From Streptomyces ochraceiscleroticus (GTDB taxonomy: Bacteria > Actinomycetota > Actinomycetes > Streptomycetales > Streptomycetaceae): a DNA stretch of 64,000 nucleotides. The stretch is from positions 403,207 through 467,206 of the forward strand of contig NZ_JOAX01000001.1 of the NCBI RefSeq assembly GCF_000720485.1. Direction: 5' to 3'. Below are positions 28,201 to 37,395 of this stretch, piece after piece; positions within the stretch are counted from its first letter, which is position 1; the number at the start of each line of letters is the position of its first letter. Made by a program: the position numbers and the translations under genes. Under the pieces are notes generated by a model. It searched no databases and had not been told where the DNA came from. It saw only the letters and a list, made by a program, of their open reading frames with translations.

Positions 28201-29284
28201 GGCCCGAGTGGCGCTGGAAGACGCGGTGCTGCTCGGCGTGCGACAGCCGCGCGTACAGCGGCAGTACCTCGGTGTCCTGCGCGATCGCGCCGCCCCGGTT
28301 CAGCCGCTTGGTCAGCGCGTCCGCCGTGTCCCGGATCTCCCGCTCGCCGGAGAGGAAGACCAGGATGTCGCCGGGCCCCTCGGCCTGCAGCTCGTCCGCC
28401 GCCTCGCAGATCGCGGTGACCTGGTCCCGGTCGGCGTCGTCGCCGCCCTCCTCCAGCAGCGGGCGGTACCGCACCTCCACCGGATACGTACGCCCGCTGA
28501 CCTCGACGATCGGCGCGTCCCCGAAGTGCCGCGAGAACCGCTCGGGATCGATCGTGGCCGAGGTGATGACGACCTTCAGATCCGGTCGCTTCGGCAGCAA
28601 CTGCGCCAGGTAGCCGAGCAGGAAGTCGATGTTCAGGCTGCGCTCGTGCGCCTCGTCGATGATGATCGTGTCGTACTGGCGCAGCTCGCGGTCCGTCTGG
28701 ATCTCGGCGAGCAGAATGCCGTCCGTCATCAGCTTGACGAGGGTGTCCCCGCCGACCTGATCCGTGAACCGGACCTTCCAGCCCACCGCCTCGCCCAGCG
28801 GGGTCTTCAGCTCCTCGGCGACCCGCTCCGCGACCGTACGCGCCGCGATCCGCCGCGGCTGCGTGTGCCCGATGAGCCCCTGGACGCCCCGCCCCAGCTC
28901 CAGACAGATCTTCGGGATCTGCGTCGTCTTGCCGGAGCCGGTCTCACCCGCGACGATCACGACCTGGTGGTCACGTATCGCCTCTCGGATGTCGTCCTTC
29001 TTCTGGCTGACCGGAAGCTGCTCGGGATACGTGATCTCCGGAACGGCGGCCCGGCGCTGCTCGACGCGGAGCTGTGCTTCGCCGATGCTCTCGGCGATCT
29101 CGGCCAGCACGGCGGCACGGGCCTCCGGCTTGCGGATCCGGCGCGCGCCATCGAGCCGGCGGCCGAGCCGCTGCTGGTCGCGCAGCATCAGCTCGGGGAG
29201 CTGCGCTCCCAGGGCGGACAGGGTGGGCGAAGTGCCCTCGGGCGTGGCGCCCTGGGCCGCGGCGGAGGCAGGCTGACTGGACAT
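25241..29284 (-). CDS. hrpA: DEAH-box ATP-dependent RNA helicase HrpA
   Basis: The 1347-residue protein is a full-length HrpA. Walker A is VAGETGSGKTTQ (Lys119) and motif II is IIIDEAHERSLN (Asp210-His213). Motif III is VITSATID, and motif VI is QRKGRCGRLSDG. A winged-helix/ratchet region, an OB fold and the long HrpA-specific C-terminal domain (DUF3418-type, for example PQWLVPGL-like blocks replaced here by VSGAHFDSWWKKKRQDEPELLNF) follow. HrpA unwinds RNA 3' to 5' and in E. coli rescues stalled or collided ribosomes on mRNA. ATG 29284 is the first start. The gene stands alone between tRNA-Asp and a divergent membrane protein gene. The long open frame on the opposite strand is an artefact of codon bias. 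Confidence 0.96.
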   Translation of the reverse strand: MSSQPASAAAQGATPEGTSPTLSALGAQLPELMLRDQQRLGRRLDGARRIRKPEARAAVLAEIAESIGEAQLRVEQRRAAVPEITYPEQLPVSQKKDDIREAIRDHQVVIVAGETGSGKTTQIPKICLELGRGVQGLIGHTQPRRIAARTVAERVAEELKTPLGEAVGWKVRFTDQVGGDTLVKLMTDGILLAEIQTDRELRQYDTIIIDEAHERSLNIDFLLGYLAQLLPKRPDLKVVITSATIDPERFSRHFGDAPIVEVSGRTYPVEVRYRPLLEEGGDDADRDQVTAICEAADELQAEGPGDILVFLSGEREIRDTADALTKRLNRGGAIAQDTEVLPLYARLSHAEQHRVFQRHSGRRIVLATNVAETSLTVPGIRYVIDTGMARISRYSYRTKVQRLPIEPISQASANQRKGRCGRLSDGICIRLYSEEDFESRPEFTDAEILRTNLASVILQMTAAGLGDIEKFPFIDPPDRRNIKDGVQLLEELGAIDPKQKSSQSGRQGQRLTQMGRKLSQLPVDPRLARMVLEADRNGCVREVMVIAAGLSIQDPRERPADKQQQADQQHARFKDETSDFLAYLNLWRYVREQQKVLSSSAFRRMCRNEFLNYLRIREWQDIYTQLRTVAKTMGIHLSEQDAAPDHIHTSLLAGLLSHIGLKDTDAKNEYLGARSAKFAVFPGSALFKKPPRWIMSAELVETSRLWARVNAKIEPEWVEPLAQHLVKRTYSEPHWEQKMAAVMAYERVTLYGVPIVAQRKVNYGRIDPETSRDLFIRNALVEGDWRTHHQFFHDNRKLLGEVEELEHRARRRDILVDDETLFDFYDQRIPEHVVSGAHFDSWWKKKRQDEPELLNFEQSMLINETAEAVTKDDYPDSWRQGKLKFRVTYQFEPGADADGVTVHIPLQVLNQVSAEGFDWQIPGLREQVVTELIRSLPKPIRRNYVPAPNFAARFLDTTVPLQGPLTASLAAGLQRMVGVPVQAADFDWSKVPDHLKITFRVVDERRRKLAEAKDLEALRLKLKPKTRAAISKAFEQAAQKQGGQPGKGGADAGPAGPEQRTGLTSWTIGTLPHTFETRRAGQPLKAYPALVDEGTSVAVRLFDTEAEQRSAMWAGTRRLILLNITSNPAKFAQSKLTNQQKLALSSNPHGSIQSLFDDCVTAAADRLIAAHGGPAWDEEGFKKLFDAVRADLVDATMKTVQQVREVLAAWQACERRLKDTTSPVLLASVADVREQLARLIKPGFVTEHGAKRLPDLMRYLVAADRRLQQMPTNAERDRSRMAKVKEMQDEFAWLLEQFPAGRPVPQQAREIRWMIEELRVSYFAHALGTAYPISDKRIVKAVDAAAP

Positions 29285-29426
29285 ACGCGGTCCAGGATCT
29301 CACCTCGCCGAAACGACTGGCGAACGAATTGCGGCCGGGAGGGGCCGGAGGCGGTCGCGGCGGCCGGATCCGGGCGTTCGGGGAGGCGCCGGCGCCGACC
29401 GGAGAGAATGTCCGCGATGGGTGTTT

Positions 29427-29438
29427 TAGCGTGTTCTC
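29427..29438 (+). promoter_or_regulatory. -10 hexamer for a leaderless transcript
   Basis: TAGCGT (29427-29432) stands 6 bases before ATG 29439, and there is no ribosome binding site between them. Confidence 0.45.
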
Positions 29439-30557
29439 ATGTCCGATGATCACGACGCCGAGCCCACCGGCCGCCCCGGCGCACCCACCGGGCCTTCCGG
29501 CCCCGGTGCATCCGTCGCACACGGCGCGCACGGCAGACCACGGACCGCGGCCGAGAAGTGGGCGGCCTTCAAGAAGTCGCCGTTCCTGCCCGCGACCGTG
29601 CTGCTCTTCATCGTGGCGGCCGCGGCCGGCCTCTTCGCCGGTTCGTACACGTACTCCATGGCGAACCCGACCCCGCACCGCATTCCCGCCGCCGTGGTCG
29701 GCCAGCCGGACGACGCCCGCGGGAAGAAGTTCGTTCAGGGCATGGAGCAGGCCCTGAACGCCTCGCTGGAGCTGCACGCCTACCCGACGTACGCGAAGGC
29801 CCGCGAGGCCGTCGACGAGCAGGCGGCGTTCACGATCATCAACGTGGACCGGTCCGGCGTACGGATGGACCTGTCCAGCGCCACGGGCGCCACGGTGGGC
29901 CAGTTGTTGTCCCAGGCCGCACCGCAGGTGAGCAAGAAGACCGGCGTCCCGGTCACGATCAAGGACATCCGGCCGCTGCAGCAGGGCGACCCGCGCGGCC
30001 TGGCGCTCTTCTACATCTCGCTCGCCGCGGTGATCGTCGGCTTCGTCGGCGCGATCCAGCTCAGTGTGCACGCCCGCGCGCTCAATCCGGCCGAGCGGAT
30101 CGCGTACACCCTCGCCTACAGCCTGCTCGGCGGATTCACCATCGCCGCGGTGGTGGACTGGCTGCTGGGCGCGCTGACGCTGCCCTTCGTACAGTCCTGG
30201 CTGATCCTGGCGTTCACGATGTTCACGACCGGCATGGTCTTCACGATGTTCAACACCCTGATCGGGCGCTGGGCGATGGTGCCGACCTGGGGCCTGATGG
30301 TGCTGCTCGGAAACCCCTCGTCCGGCGGCGCGGTCTCCTGGCCCCTGCTGCCGTCCGTACTGGGCCACATCGGCCAGTGGCTGCCCCCGGGCGCCTCGGT
30401 GAACGCCCAGCACACGGCCGTCTACTTCCCCGGGCATCAGCACGTCTTCCCGTACCTGGTGCTCGCCGGCTGGTCCCTGCTCTCCTGCACGGTCTTCTGG
30501 ACCTGGCGCCACCGCCACCCGGGCGGCCGGCCGACGGGGCCGGGACATGCGGCGTAG
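29439..30557 (+). CDS. Integral membrane protein, DUF3533/ABC-2-like
   Basis: The 372-residue protein has a disordered Gly/Pro/His-rich N terminus. One membrane helix follows (about residues 50-70, ATVLLFIVAAAAGLFAGSYTYS), then an extracytoplasmic domain of about 120 residues (RIPAAVVGQPDD to IRPLQQGDPRG). A block of five or so helices (from LALFYISLAAVIVGFVGA onward) completes it. This is the layout of DUF3533/YhgE-type permease-like proteins related to the membrane part of ABC-2 exporters. No ATPase gene is adjacent. The substrate is unknown. It starts at ATG 29439 and is divergent from hrpA. Confidence 0.8.
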   Translation: MSDDHDAEPTGRPGAPTGPSGPGASVAHGAHGRPRTAAEKWAAFKKSPFLPATVLLFIVAAAAGLFAGSYTYSMANPTPHRIPAAVVGQPDDARGKKFVQGMEQALNASLELHAYPTYAKAREAVDEQAAFTIINVDRSGVRMDLSSATGATVGQLLSQAAPQVSKKTGVPVTIKDIRPLQQGDPRGLALFYISLAAVIVGFVGAIQLSVHARALNPAERIAYTLAYSLLGGFTIAAVVDWLLGALTLPFVQSWLILAFTMFTTGMVFTMFNTLIGRWAMVPTWGLMVLLGNPSSGGAVSWPLLPSVLGHIGQWLPPGASVNAQHTAVYFPGHQHVFPYLVLAGWSLLSCTVFWTWRHRHPGGRPTGPGHAA

Positions 30558-30609
30558 GGCCGCGCCACAGCACTACGGGGCATACGAAAAACCCCAGGAG
30601 GAACACGAA

Positions 30610-30640
30610 AAAACCCCGGGAAGCAACTTCCCGGGGTTTT
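30610..30640. terminator. Bidirectional terminator between the membrane gene and tRNA-Phe
   Basis: A perfect 14-bp stem (AAAACCCCGGGAAG / CTTCCCGGGGTTTT) with a 3-base loop gives a T-run on both strands. It serves the plus-strand gene and the minus-strand tRNA cluster. Confidence 0.92.
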
Positions 30641-30646
30641 GTGCGG

Positions 30647-30720
30647 TGGCTGGGGCCGGGGTCGAACCGGCGACCTTCCGCTTTTCAGGCGGACGCTCGT
30701 ACCAACTGAGCTACCCAGCC
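30647..30720 (-). tRNA. tRNA-Phe (GAA anticodon)
   Basis: The reverse complement has acceptor GGCTGGG / CCCAGCC, anticodon stem TCCGC / GCGGA around CTGAAAA, T-loop GTTCGAC and discriminator A. It is the last tRNA of a Glu-Asp-Phe cluster. Confidence 0.96.
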
Positions 30721-30724
30721 ACGA

Positions 30725-30740
30725 GGTTTCACGTGAAACC
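30725..30740. promoter_or_regulatory. parS centromere-like site (ParB binding)
   Basis: GGTTTCACGTGAAACC contains the 14-bp core GTTTCACGTGAAAC of the parS consensus and forms the centre of a perfect 20-bp palindrome (30723-30742). It fills the 24-base gap between tRNA-Phe and tRNA-Asp. Streptomyces has many parS sites within a few hundred kb of oriC. Confidence 0.85.
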
Positions 30741-30744
30741 TCAG

Positions 30745-30819
30745 CGGTCCTGACGGGATTTGAACCCGCGGCCTCCACCTTGACAGGGTGGCGAGCACTC
30801 CAAACTGCTCCACAGGACC
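30745..30819 (-). tRNA. tRNA-Asp (GUC anticodon), second copy
   Basis: Same sequence as 25025-25099, with anticodon loop CTGTCAA and discriminator G. It is the middle gene of the Glu-Asp-Phe cluster on the minus strand. Confidence 0.96.
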
Positions 30820-30857
30820 AAGCTTGTGCGAGCACTAGTCTCGCACATGGTGTTGCG

Positions 30858-30930
30858 TGCCCCCAACGGGATTCGAACCCGTGCTACCGCCTTGAAAGGG
30901 CGGCGTCCTGGGCCACTAGACGATGAGGGC
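30858..30930 (-). tRNA. tRNA-Glu (UUC anticodon)
   Basis: Acceptor GCCCTCA / TGGGGGC (one G-U pair), anticodon loop CTTTCAA (UUC), T-loop GTTCGAA and discriminator A. First gene of the cluster. Confidence 0.96.
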
Positions 30931-31012
30931 TGATGGCCCACCTGGGCGCTTTGTCGGCGCCGTCGGGGACGTGAGAAGCATATGGGATGGGGGGACGGTT
31001 CGCCAAAACGGT

Positions 31013-32629
31013 TTACGAACGGGGGGTCGGTGAGGTCCGCGAAGGGGTGGGTGACGGGGTGGCTCCGGGCCGGTTGTCGGCCGGCAGGTGGCGGCTGACC
31101 TCGGCTTTCGACAGGCCCAGCCCGCCGAGCGTGATCTCGTCCCACGCCTGGAGGTGCCGGGTCTCCCGGTCCAGGTAGAGCACCGACGCCTGCACCTGTT
31201 CGGGTGTCGCGCCCTCGACCGCACGCAGCCCGCCGCCGCCCGTGGAGCCCTCGACCATCAGCCGGGTGCCGTGCGGCAGCGTCCGGTTGTCGCGGTGGTG
31301 GACGTGGCCGGAGAGGACGAGAGGGACCAGGCCGTCGGTCTCCGCGGCGGCGACCGGATTGTGCGCGAGCGCGATGTCGGCCGGGGTGCGGGCACGGGAG
31401 AGGGTGCGCAGGGAATCGGCGAGTCGCCGGCCCGCGGCACGCTCCGCACCGTCCCCGGATGCGGCGACCGAGCGGTCCGGAGTGAACTGCGGGTCGCCGA
31501 CGCCCGCGATGCGCAGGCCCCCGGCTCGTACGGAGGTGCCCTCGTCCACGACCTTCACGTTCTTCAGCTTCTTGCTCCGCGCGAGGTACTTCTGCGTCTT
31601 CATCGAGTCGTGGTTGCCGCGCACCCAGACGTACGGGGCGCCGAGCGTGCCGATCGGGTCCAGGAAGTGGTTCTCGGCGGCCGTGCCGTGGTCCATGGTG
31701 TCGCCGGTGTCGATGATCACGTCGATGTCGTACTGCTTCACCAGCGACTTGATGATCTGCCAGGCGGCCGGGTTCAGATGGATGTCGGAGACGTGCAGGA
31801 CACGGACGGTGGTGGGGTCCGGCTGGTACGCGGGCAGCGTGGACGTCGCGTCGTAGAGCTTGGTGACGTTGGTGACCAGGCGGGCCAGCTCCTTCTGGTA
31901 CACGTCGAACTCGCTCACGATGGAGCGGGCGTTGCCGACTACGGACGGCGCGGAGGAGAGCAGTCCGGAGAAGCGCGGTTCCAGTACGGACTTGGGGTTC
32001 CAGGTGGCGTACGCGGCTCCGCCGGAGGCGGCGAGCAGCGCGAGGGCCAGGCCGCCGGCGGCGAGCGCGCGGCGCGGCCTCCGGTACACCGCGAGGCCCA
32101 GCGCGGTCGCGCCGGAGACCACGGCCACGCACGAGCGGAAGGCGAGGTCGGCGGTGCCGCGCTCGACGTCCCGGGTGACCTCGGCCTGCAGCCCGGAGAA
32201 CCGTTCCGGGTGGTCGACCAGGGCCTGCGCGCGCGCCGGGTCGAGCTGGTCCACGTCGACGTCGAGCCGTATCGGGGCGTGGTGGCTCCGCAGCTCCAGC
32301 GCGCCCAGCGGGGAGACGCTGATCTTCGTGCCGCCGCTGAACGACGGACGCAGCGTCATCGTCGTGTCCACGGGCCCCACCGGGGCGCGGACGCTGCCGA
32401 CGATCAGCAGGCCGAGCCAGGCGCCGAGCAGGGTCACGACGATCAGTCCGAGGGCGCGGGCATACGGGTGCGGCGGGTGCGTCAGCGTGAAGGTGGGGGC
32501 CTGGTGGTGGGCGCGGTAGTGCCGCAGGACGGCGGCTGGGGCGCTCCGGACGCGGTCGTACGCGGTGCGGAGCAGCCGGAGCACGGAGGAGCCGGGGGGC
32601 GGCCCCCCGGACGGCGCGGTGCGGGCCAT
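31013..32629 (-). CDS. Membrane-anchored metallophosphoesterase
   Basis: The 538-residue protein starts at ATG 32629; no clear ribosome site is seen, and the frame is open further upstream. Two membrane segments (about residues 50-70, ALGLIVVTLLGAWLGLLIVG, and a hydrophobic stretch around 150-190) precede an outside or membrane-proximal phosphoesterase domain. Its metal motifs are HVSDIHLN, IIDTGDTMDH, VRGNHDSM, ALAHNP and LVLSGHVHHRDN, the full calcineurin-like set. The C terminus is a Pro/Ser/Thr tail. The substrate is unknown. It may act on a lipid or cell-wall phosphate outside the membrane. It is divergent from the zincin gene at 32873. Confidence 0.9.
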   Translation of the reverse strand: MARTAPSGGPPPGSSVLRLLRTAYDRVRSAPAAVLRHYRAHHQAPTFTLTHPPHPYARALGLIVVTLLGAWLGLLIVGSVRAPVGPVDTTMTLRPSFSGGTKISVSPLGALELRSHHAPIRLDVDVDQLDPARAQALVDHPERFSGLQAEVTRDVERGTADLAFRSCVAVVSGATALGLAVYRRPRRALAAGGLALALLAASGGAAYATWNPKSVLEPRFSGLLSSAPSVVGNARSIVSEFDVYQKELARLVTNVTKLYDATSTLPAYQPDPTTVRVLHVSDIHLNPAAWQIIKSLVKQYDIDVIIDTGDTMDHGTAAENHFLDPIGTLGAPYVWVRGNHDSMKTQKYLARSKKLKNVKVVDEGTSVRAGGLRIAGVGDPQFTPDRSVAASGDGAERAAGRRLADSLRTLSRARTPADIALAHNPVAAAETDGLVPLVLSGHVHHRDNRTLPHGTRLMVEGSTGGGGLRAVEGATPEQVQASVLYLDRETRHLQAWDEITLGGLGLSKAEVSRHLPADNRPGATPSPTPSRTSPTPRS

Positions 32630-32872
32630 TGTGCCCGTATGCCCGTATGCGGGGCCCGTTATGCCGAGGGTTGGGGCATCCGTGGGGTGGTGATGCGGAA
32701 CGGGCGGGCGTGCCGGGGCGTACACGGTGATGGCGTACCGGAGCGCGGGCGGGAGCGGAGTGCGAGCGGAGGCGGGCGGGAGCGGAGCACGGGAGTGCGC
32801 GCGGGAACGTGGTGGACGCGGCCGGCGCGAGGGCGGCCGCTCCGAGCGGCTCCGTGACCCACAATGGGCGCT

Positions 32873-33223
32873 GTGCTGGAGATGACGCGCGAGGAGTTCG
32901 AGGAACTGGTCGGCGAGGCGCTGGACCGGATTCCGCCGGAGCTGACCCGCCTGATGGACAACGTCGCCGTGTTCGTCGAGGACGAGCCCCCGGCGGACGA
33001 CCCCGACCTGCTCGGGCTCTACGAAGGGACGCCGCTGACGGAACGGGGCGAGTGGTACGCGGGCGTGCTGCCGGACCGGATCACCGTCTACCGGGGCCCG
33101 ACGCTCCGGATGTGCGACACCCGCGAGGACGTGGTCACCGAGACCGAGGTCACGGTCGTCCACGAGATCGCCCACCACTTCGGCATCGACGACGAACGGC
33201 TGCACGCGCTCGGGTACGGGTGA
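32873..33223 (+). CDS. Zincin-like metallopeptidase family protein
   Basis: The 116-residue protein starts MLEMTREEFEELVGEALDRIPPEL. It carries VTVVHEIAHHFGIDDERLHALGYG at its C terminus, where HEIAHHFGIDD is a minimal HExxHxxGxxD zinc site. It belongs to the small, single-domain zincin family (DUF1025 type) with unproven peptidase activity. GTG 32873 was preferred to ATG 32864 because it begins the conserved N terminus and follows CACAAT (32860-32865) by 7 bases, a possible leaderless promoter. It is cytosolic. Confidence 0.9.
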   Translation: MLEMTREEFEELVGEALDRIPPELTRLMDNVAVFVEDEPPADDPDLLGLYEGTPLTERGEWYAGVLPDRITVYRGPTLRMCDTREDVVTETEVTVVHEIAHHFGIDDERLHALGYG

Positions 33224-33459
33224 CGGGCGGGCGCTCGCCCACCGGGTGCGGCGGTGCGCCTACGGGTACGGCTGCGCGCCTACGGAGGGCGGCGGTGGCC
33301 GTACGTGTACGTGTACGGGTGCGGCCGAGGGCTCCGGAGCCGGGCCGGGCGACCGGGTGCGTACGACGGGCGGCGTCCCGCGCGTGTCCTCCGGTGGGCG
33401 GCGGGAGTTGGGCAGTGCACCTGTCCCGCGTGTCCGCTCCGGATCCGGAGGTCCCGCCC

Positions 33460-34155
33460 GTGCCTCGCCCGCTCCCCGTCAGTCGTTCGCCCCGGCCCGC
33501 AGTGCCGTCCGCCCCACCGCTGCCCTCCGCCCCCTCTGCTCCTGCCTCCTCCGTCTCTTCCGCCTCCTCGCCCGCGTCCGCCGACGGCTCGGTCTCGCCC
33601 CGTACGGCGGCGCGTACGGCCCGCTCCCTGGCCCGTACGGCCGCTGCGGTCGCCGCGGCCTCGGCCTTCGCCGTCTCGGTCACCGGCTGCATGAGCGTCA
33701 GCGAGGACGCGCCGAAGGCCAAGCCCTCCGGCCGCTCCGCCGGGGACCACGGCAGCGATGCCCAGCCGGACGGCGGAGCGGCCGACGCGCCCGGTGGCGG
33801 GCCGCGCCGGATGGGCCGGTCCTCGGGGCCGATGGAGGACGGCCGTCGCGCCGCGCCCTCGGACGGCGCGGACCCGTCGGCGGACGAGGGGCGCACCCCG
33901 ACGGCCCCGGGCGGCGGGACGACGGGCAGCGGACGTCCGGGGTCGGAGAGCCCCACGGAGGGCAGCGCGCCCCGCCCGGCCCCGCCCCGGCCCTCCGGTT
34001 ACCCGGCGCCGACGCCCACCCCCTCCCGTACGACCCCGGCGCCGGACCCGACACCCACGCCGAGCCAGGACCCGCCCCCGAGCAGCCCCGCGCAGACCGG
34101 CCCGCAGTCGGGCAGCCCGGACTCCGCGCAGCCAGGGAGCGGCGATGCTTCGTGA
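33460..34155 (+). CDS. Probable lipoprotein with proline-rich tail
   Basis: The 231-residue protein starts at GTG 33460 with GGAGG 8 bases upstream; GTG 33502 would shorten the leader. A long N-terminal Pro/Ser/Ala segment leads to RSLARTAAAVAAASAFAVSVTGCMSV, a hydrophobic stretch ending in a lipobox with Cys77. The mature part is wholly low-complexity: acidic/Gly-rich, then Pro/Thr-Pro repeats. No folded domain is visible. It may be a surface-exposed spacer lipoprotein. The unusually long leader before the lipobox makes the exact start and export mode uncertain. Confidence 0.55.
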   Translation: MPRPLPVSRSPRPAVPSAPPLPSAPSAPASSVSSASSPASADGSVSPRTAARTARSLARTAAAVAAASAFAVSVTGCMSVSEDAPKAKPSGRSAGDHGSDAQPDGGAADAPGGGPRRMGRSSGPMEDGRRAAPSDGADPSADEGRTPTAPGGGTTGSGRPGSESPTEGSAPRPAPPRPSGYPAPTPTPSRTTPAPDPTPTPSQDPPPSSPAQTGPQSGSPDSAQPGSGDAS

Positions 34156-34335
34156 GCCGGCGGCGCTTCGTAAGCCGGGGGTGCTCCGTAAGCCAGGGCT
34201 GGATGGCCGCGGGCAGTCTCCCTGGGCCGCGGCGCCGTAGGGCGTAGATCGGCCGTTGACCGGCGGAAACCGGACGATCAGCGGGCTATCGGCGGACGGC
34301 CGGCGGTATCGGGCCGGTGCCGCCCGGTATCGCAT

Positions 34336-34365
34336 TTGCCTTCAGGGGGCCCGGGTGCGTATGGT
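34336..34365 (+). promoter_or_regulatory. Promoter of the DEAD-box helicase gene
   Basis: TTGCCT (34336-34341), an 18-base spacer and TATGGT (34360-34365). Transcription would start near 34372 and give a leader of about 170 nt. Confidence 0.5.
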
Positions 34366-34372
34366 GGTAGAT

Positions 34373-34542
34373 CGTTTGATCCCATTTGCCCGGCGCCCAC
34401 CGGATCCTCTTCTCCGAAGAGGACGAAGCGCGTCGCGTGGCGCGTTCTCTCCTTGCCGTGGCTGACCGCATAGAGGCGGTCTTTTGTGAAACAACACGGA
34501 GTTTGGGCGCGTGCCGAGACTCCGGAAGGTTTCGCATTTCGC
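34373..34542 (+). ncRNA. Structured 5' leader of the DEAD-box helicase gene
   Basis: The leader contains an 8-bp hairpin TCCTCTTC-TCC-GAAGAGGA (34405-34423). It also has GACCGC-ATAGAG-GCGGTC followed by TTTT (34464-34485), which looks like an attenuator. GGAAGG at 34523-34528 is the nearest ribosome-site-like sequence. Long leaders are typical of cold-induced, autoregulated RNA helicase genes. Confidence 0.5.
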
Positions 34543-36819
<2,277 letters not shown>

Positions 36820-36900
36820 TCAGGGCGGAGCGCGTACCGCGGAAACGTCCATGCGGCACTGAGGCGTCCGCACAGCGCCGTCCTGCGCATCGCTGACAGA

Positions 36901-36935
36901 CCGGTGGGTCCGTCCTTCAAGGACGGGCCCACCGG
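36901..36935 (+). terminator. Terminator after the DEAD-box helicase gene
   Basis: CCGGTGGGTCCGTCC pairs with GGACGGGCCCACCGG across a TTCAA loop, with a single G-U pair. Confidence 0.85.
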
Positions 36936-37049
36936 CGCGTTTCCGCCGGGCGCAGCGCCCCCGCGCCGGGTCTCTCCGAGCCACTCCGACCCCGCCGAGC
37001 CCCAATGCCTTCCAGTTGTGGTCCGAGCGCGGGCTATGCTGCTCGGTGC

Positions 37050-37122
37050 GGGCCATTAGCTCAATTGGCAGAGCAGTGGACTTTTAATCCATTGGTTCAG
37101 GGTTCGAGCCCCTGATGGCCCA
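37050..37122 (+). tRNA. tRNA-Lys (UUU anticodon)
   Basis: Acceptor GGGCCAT / ATGGCCC, anticodon stem GTGGA / TCCAT around CTTTTAA, T-loop GTTCGAG and discriminator A. The CCA end is not fully encoded. Confidence 0.96.
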
Positions 37123-37132
37123 CCGATGAGCG

Positions 37133-37171
37133 GCGCCCCCGCTCCTGGGAAACCGGGAGTGGGGGCGCTTT
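37133..37171 (+). terminator. Terminator after tRNA-Lys
   Basis: GCGCCCCCGCTCC pairs with GGAGTGGGGGCGC (one G-U pair) and is followed by TTT. Confidence 0.8.
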
Positions 37172-37395
37172 GTCGTGGGTGGGGGCGCTGCTGTTGTGGG
37201 TGGGGCGCGCGCTGCGGCCGCGCGCACCGTTCTGCCGCGAATCTTCCGGCGGCTGGGAACGCGTGTACGGCGGCCAGGAGTTGAAGAAGTGTCCAGAGGC
37301 AGCCGGAGGGGCTCGGGGCGTGAGCGTGACCCGTCCGGCCCTCGAAGAGTCGCCATGCGGTGCCATGGCGGACACCCTGGGACGGCGGTACGGCG

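Noticed and set aside
25100..29449. 1449-codon open frame on the plus strand opposite hrpA
   Set aside because: It is an antisense shadow: the minus frame is a complete HrpA with all helicase motifs, and high GC with strong codon bias opens the complementary frame.
30647..30930. Integrative-element attachment site at the tRNA cluster
   Set aside because: No integrase, no partial tRNA repeat other than the complete second tRNA-Asp gene, and the neighbours are core genes.
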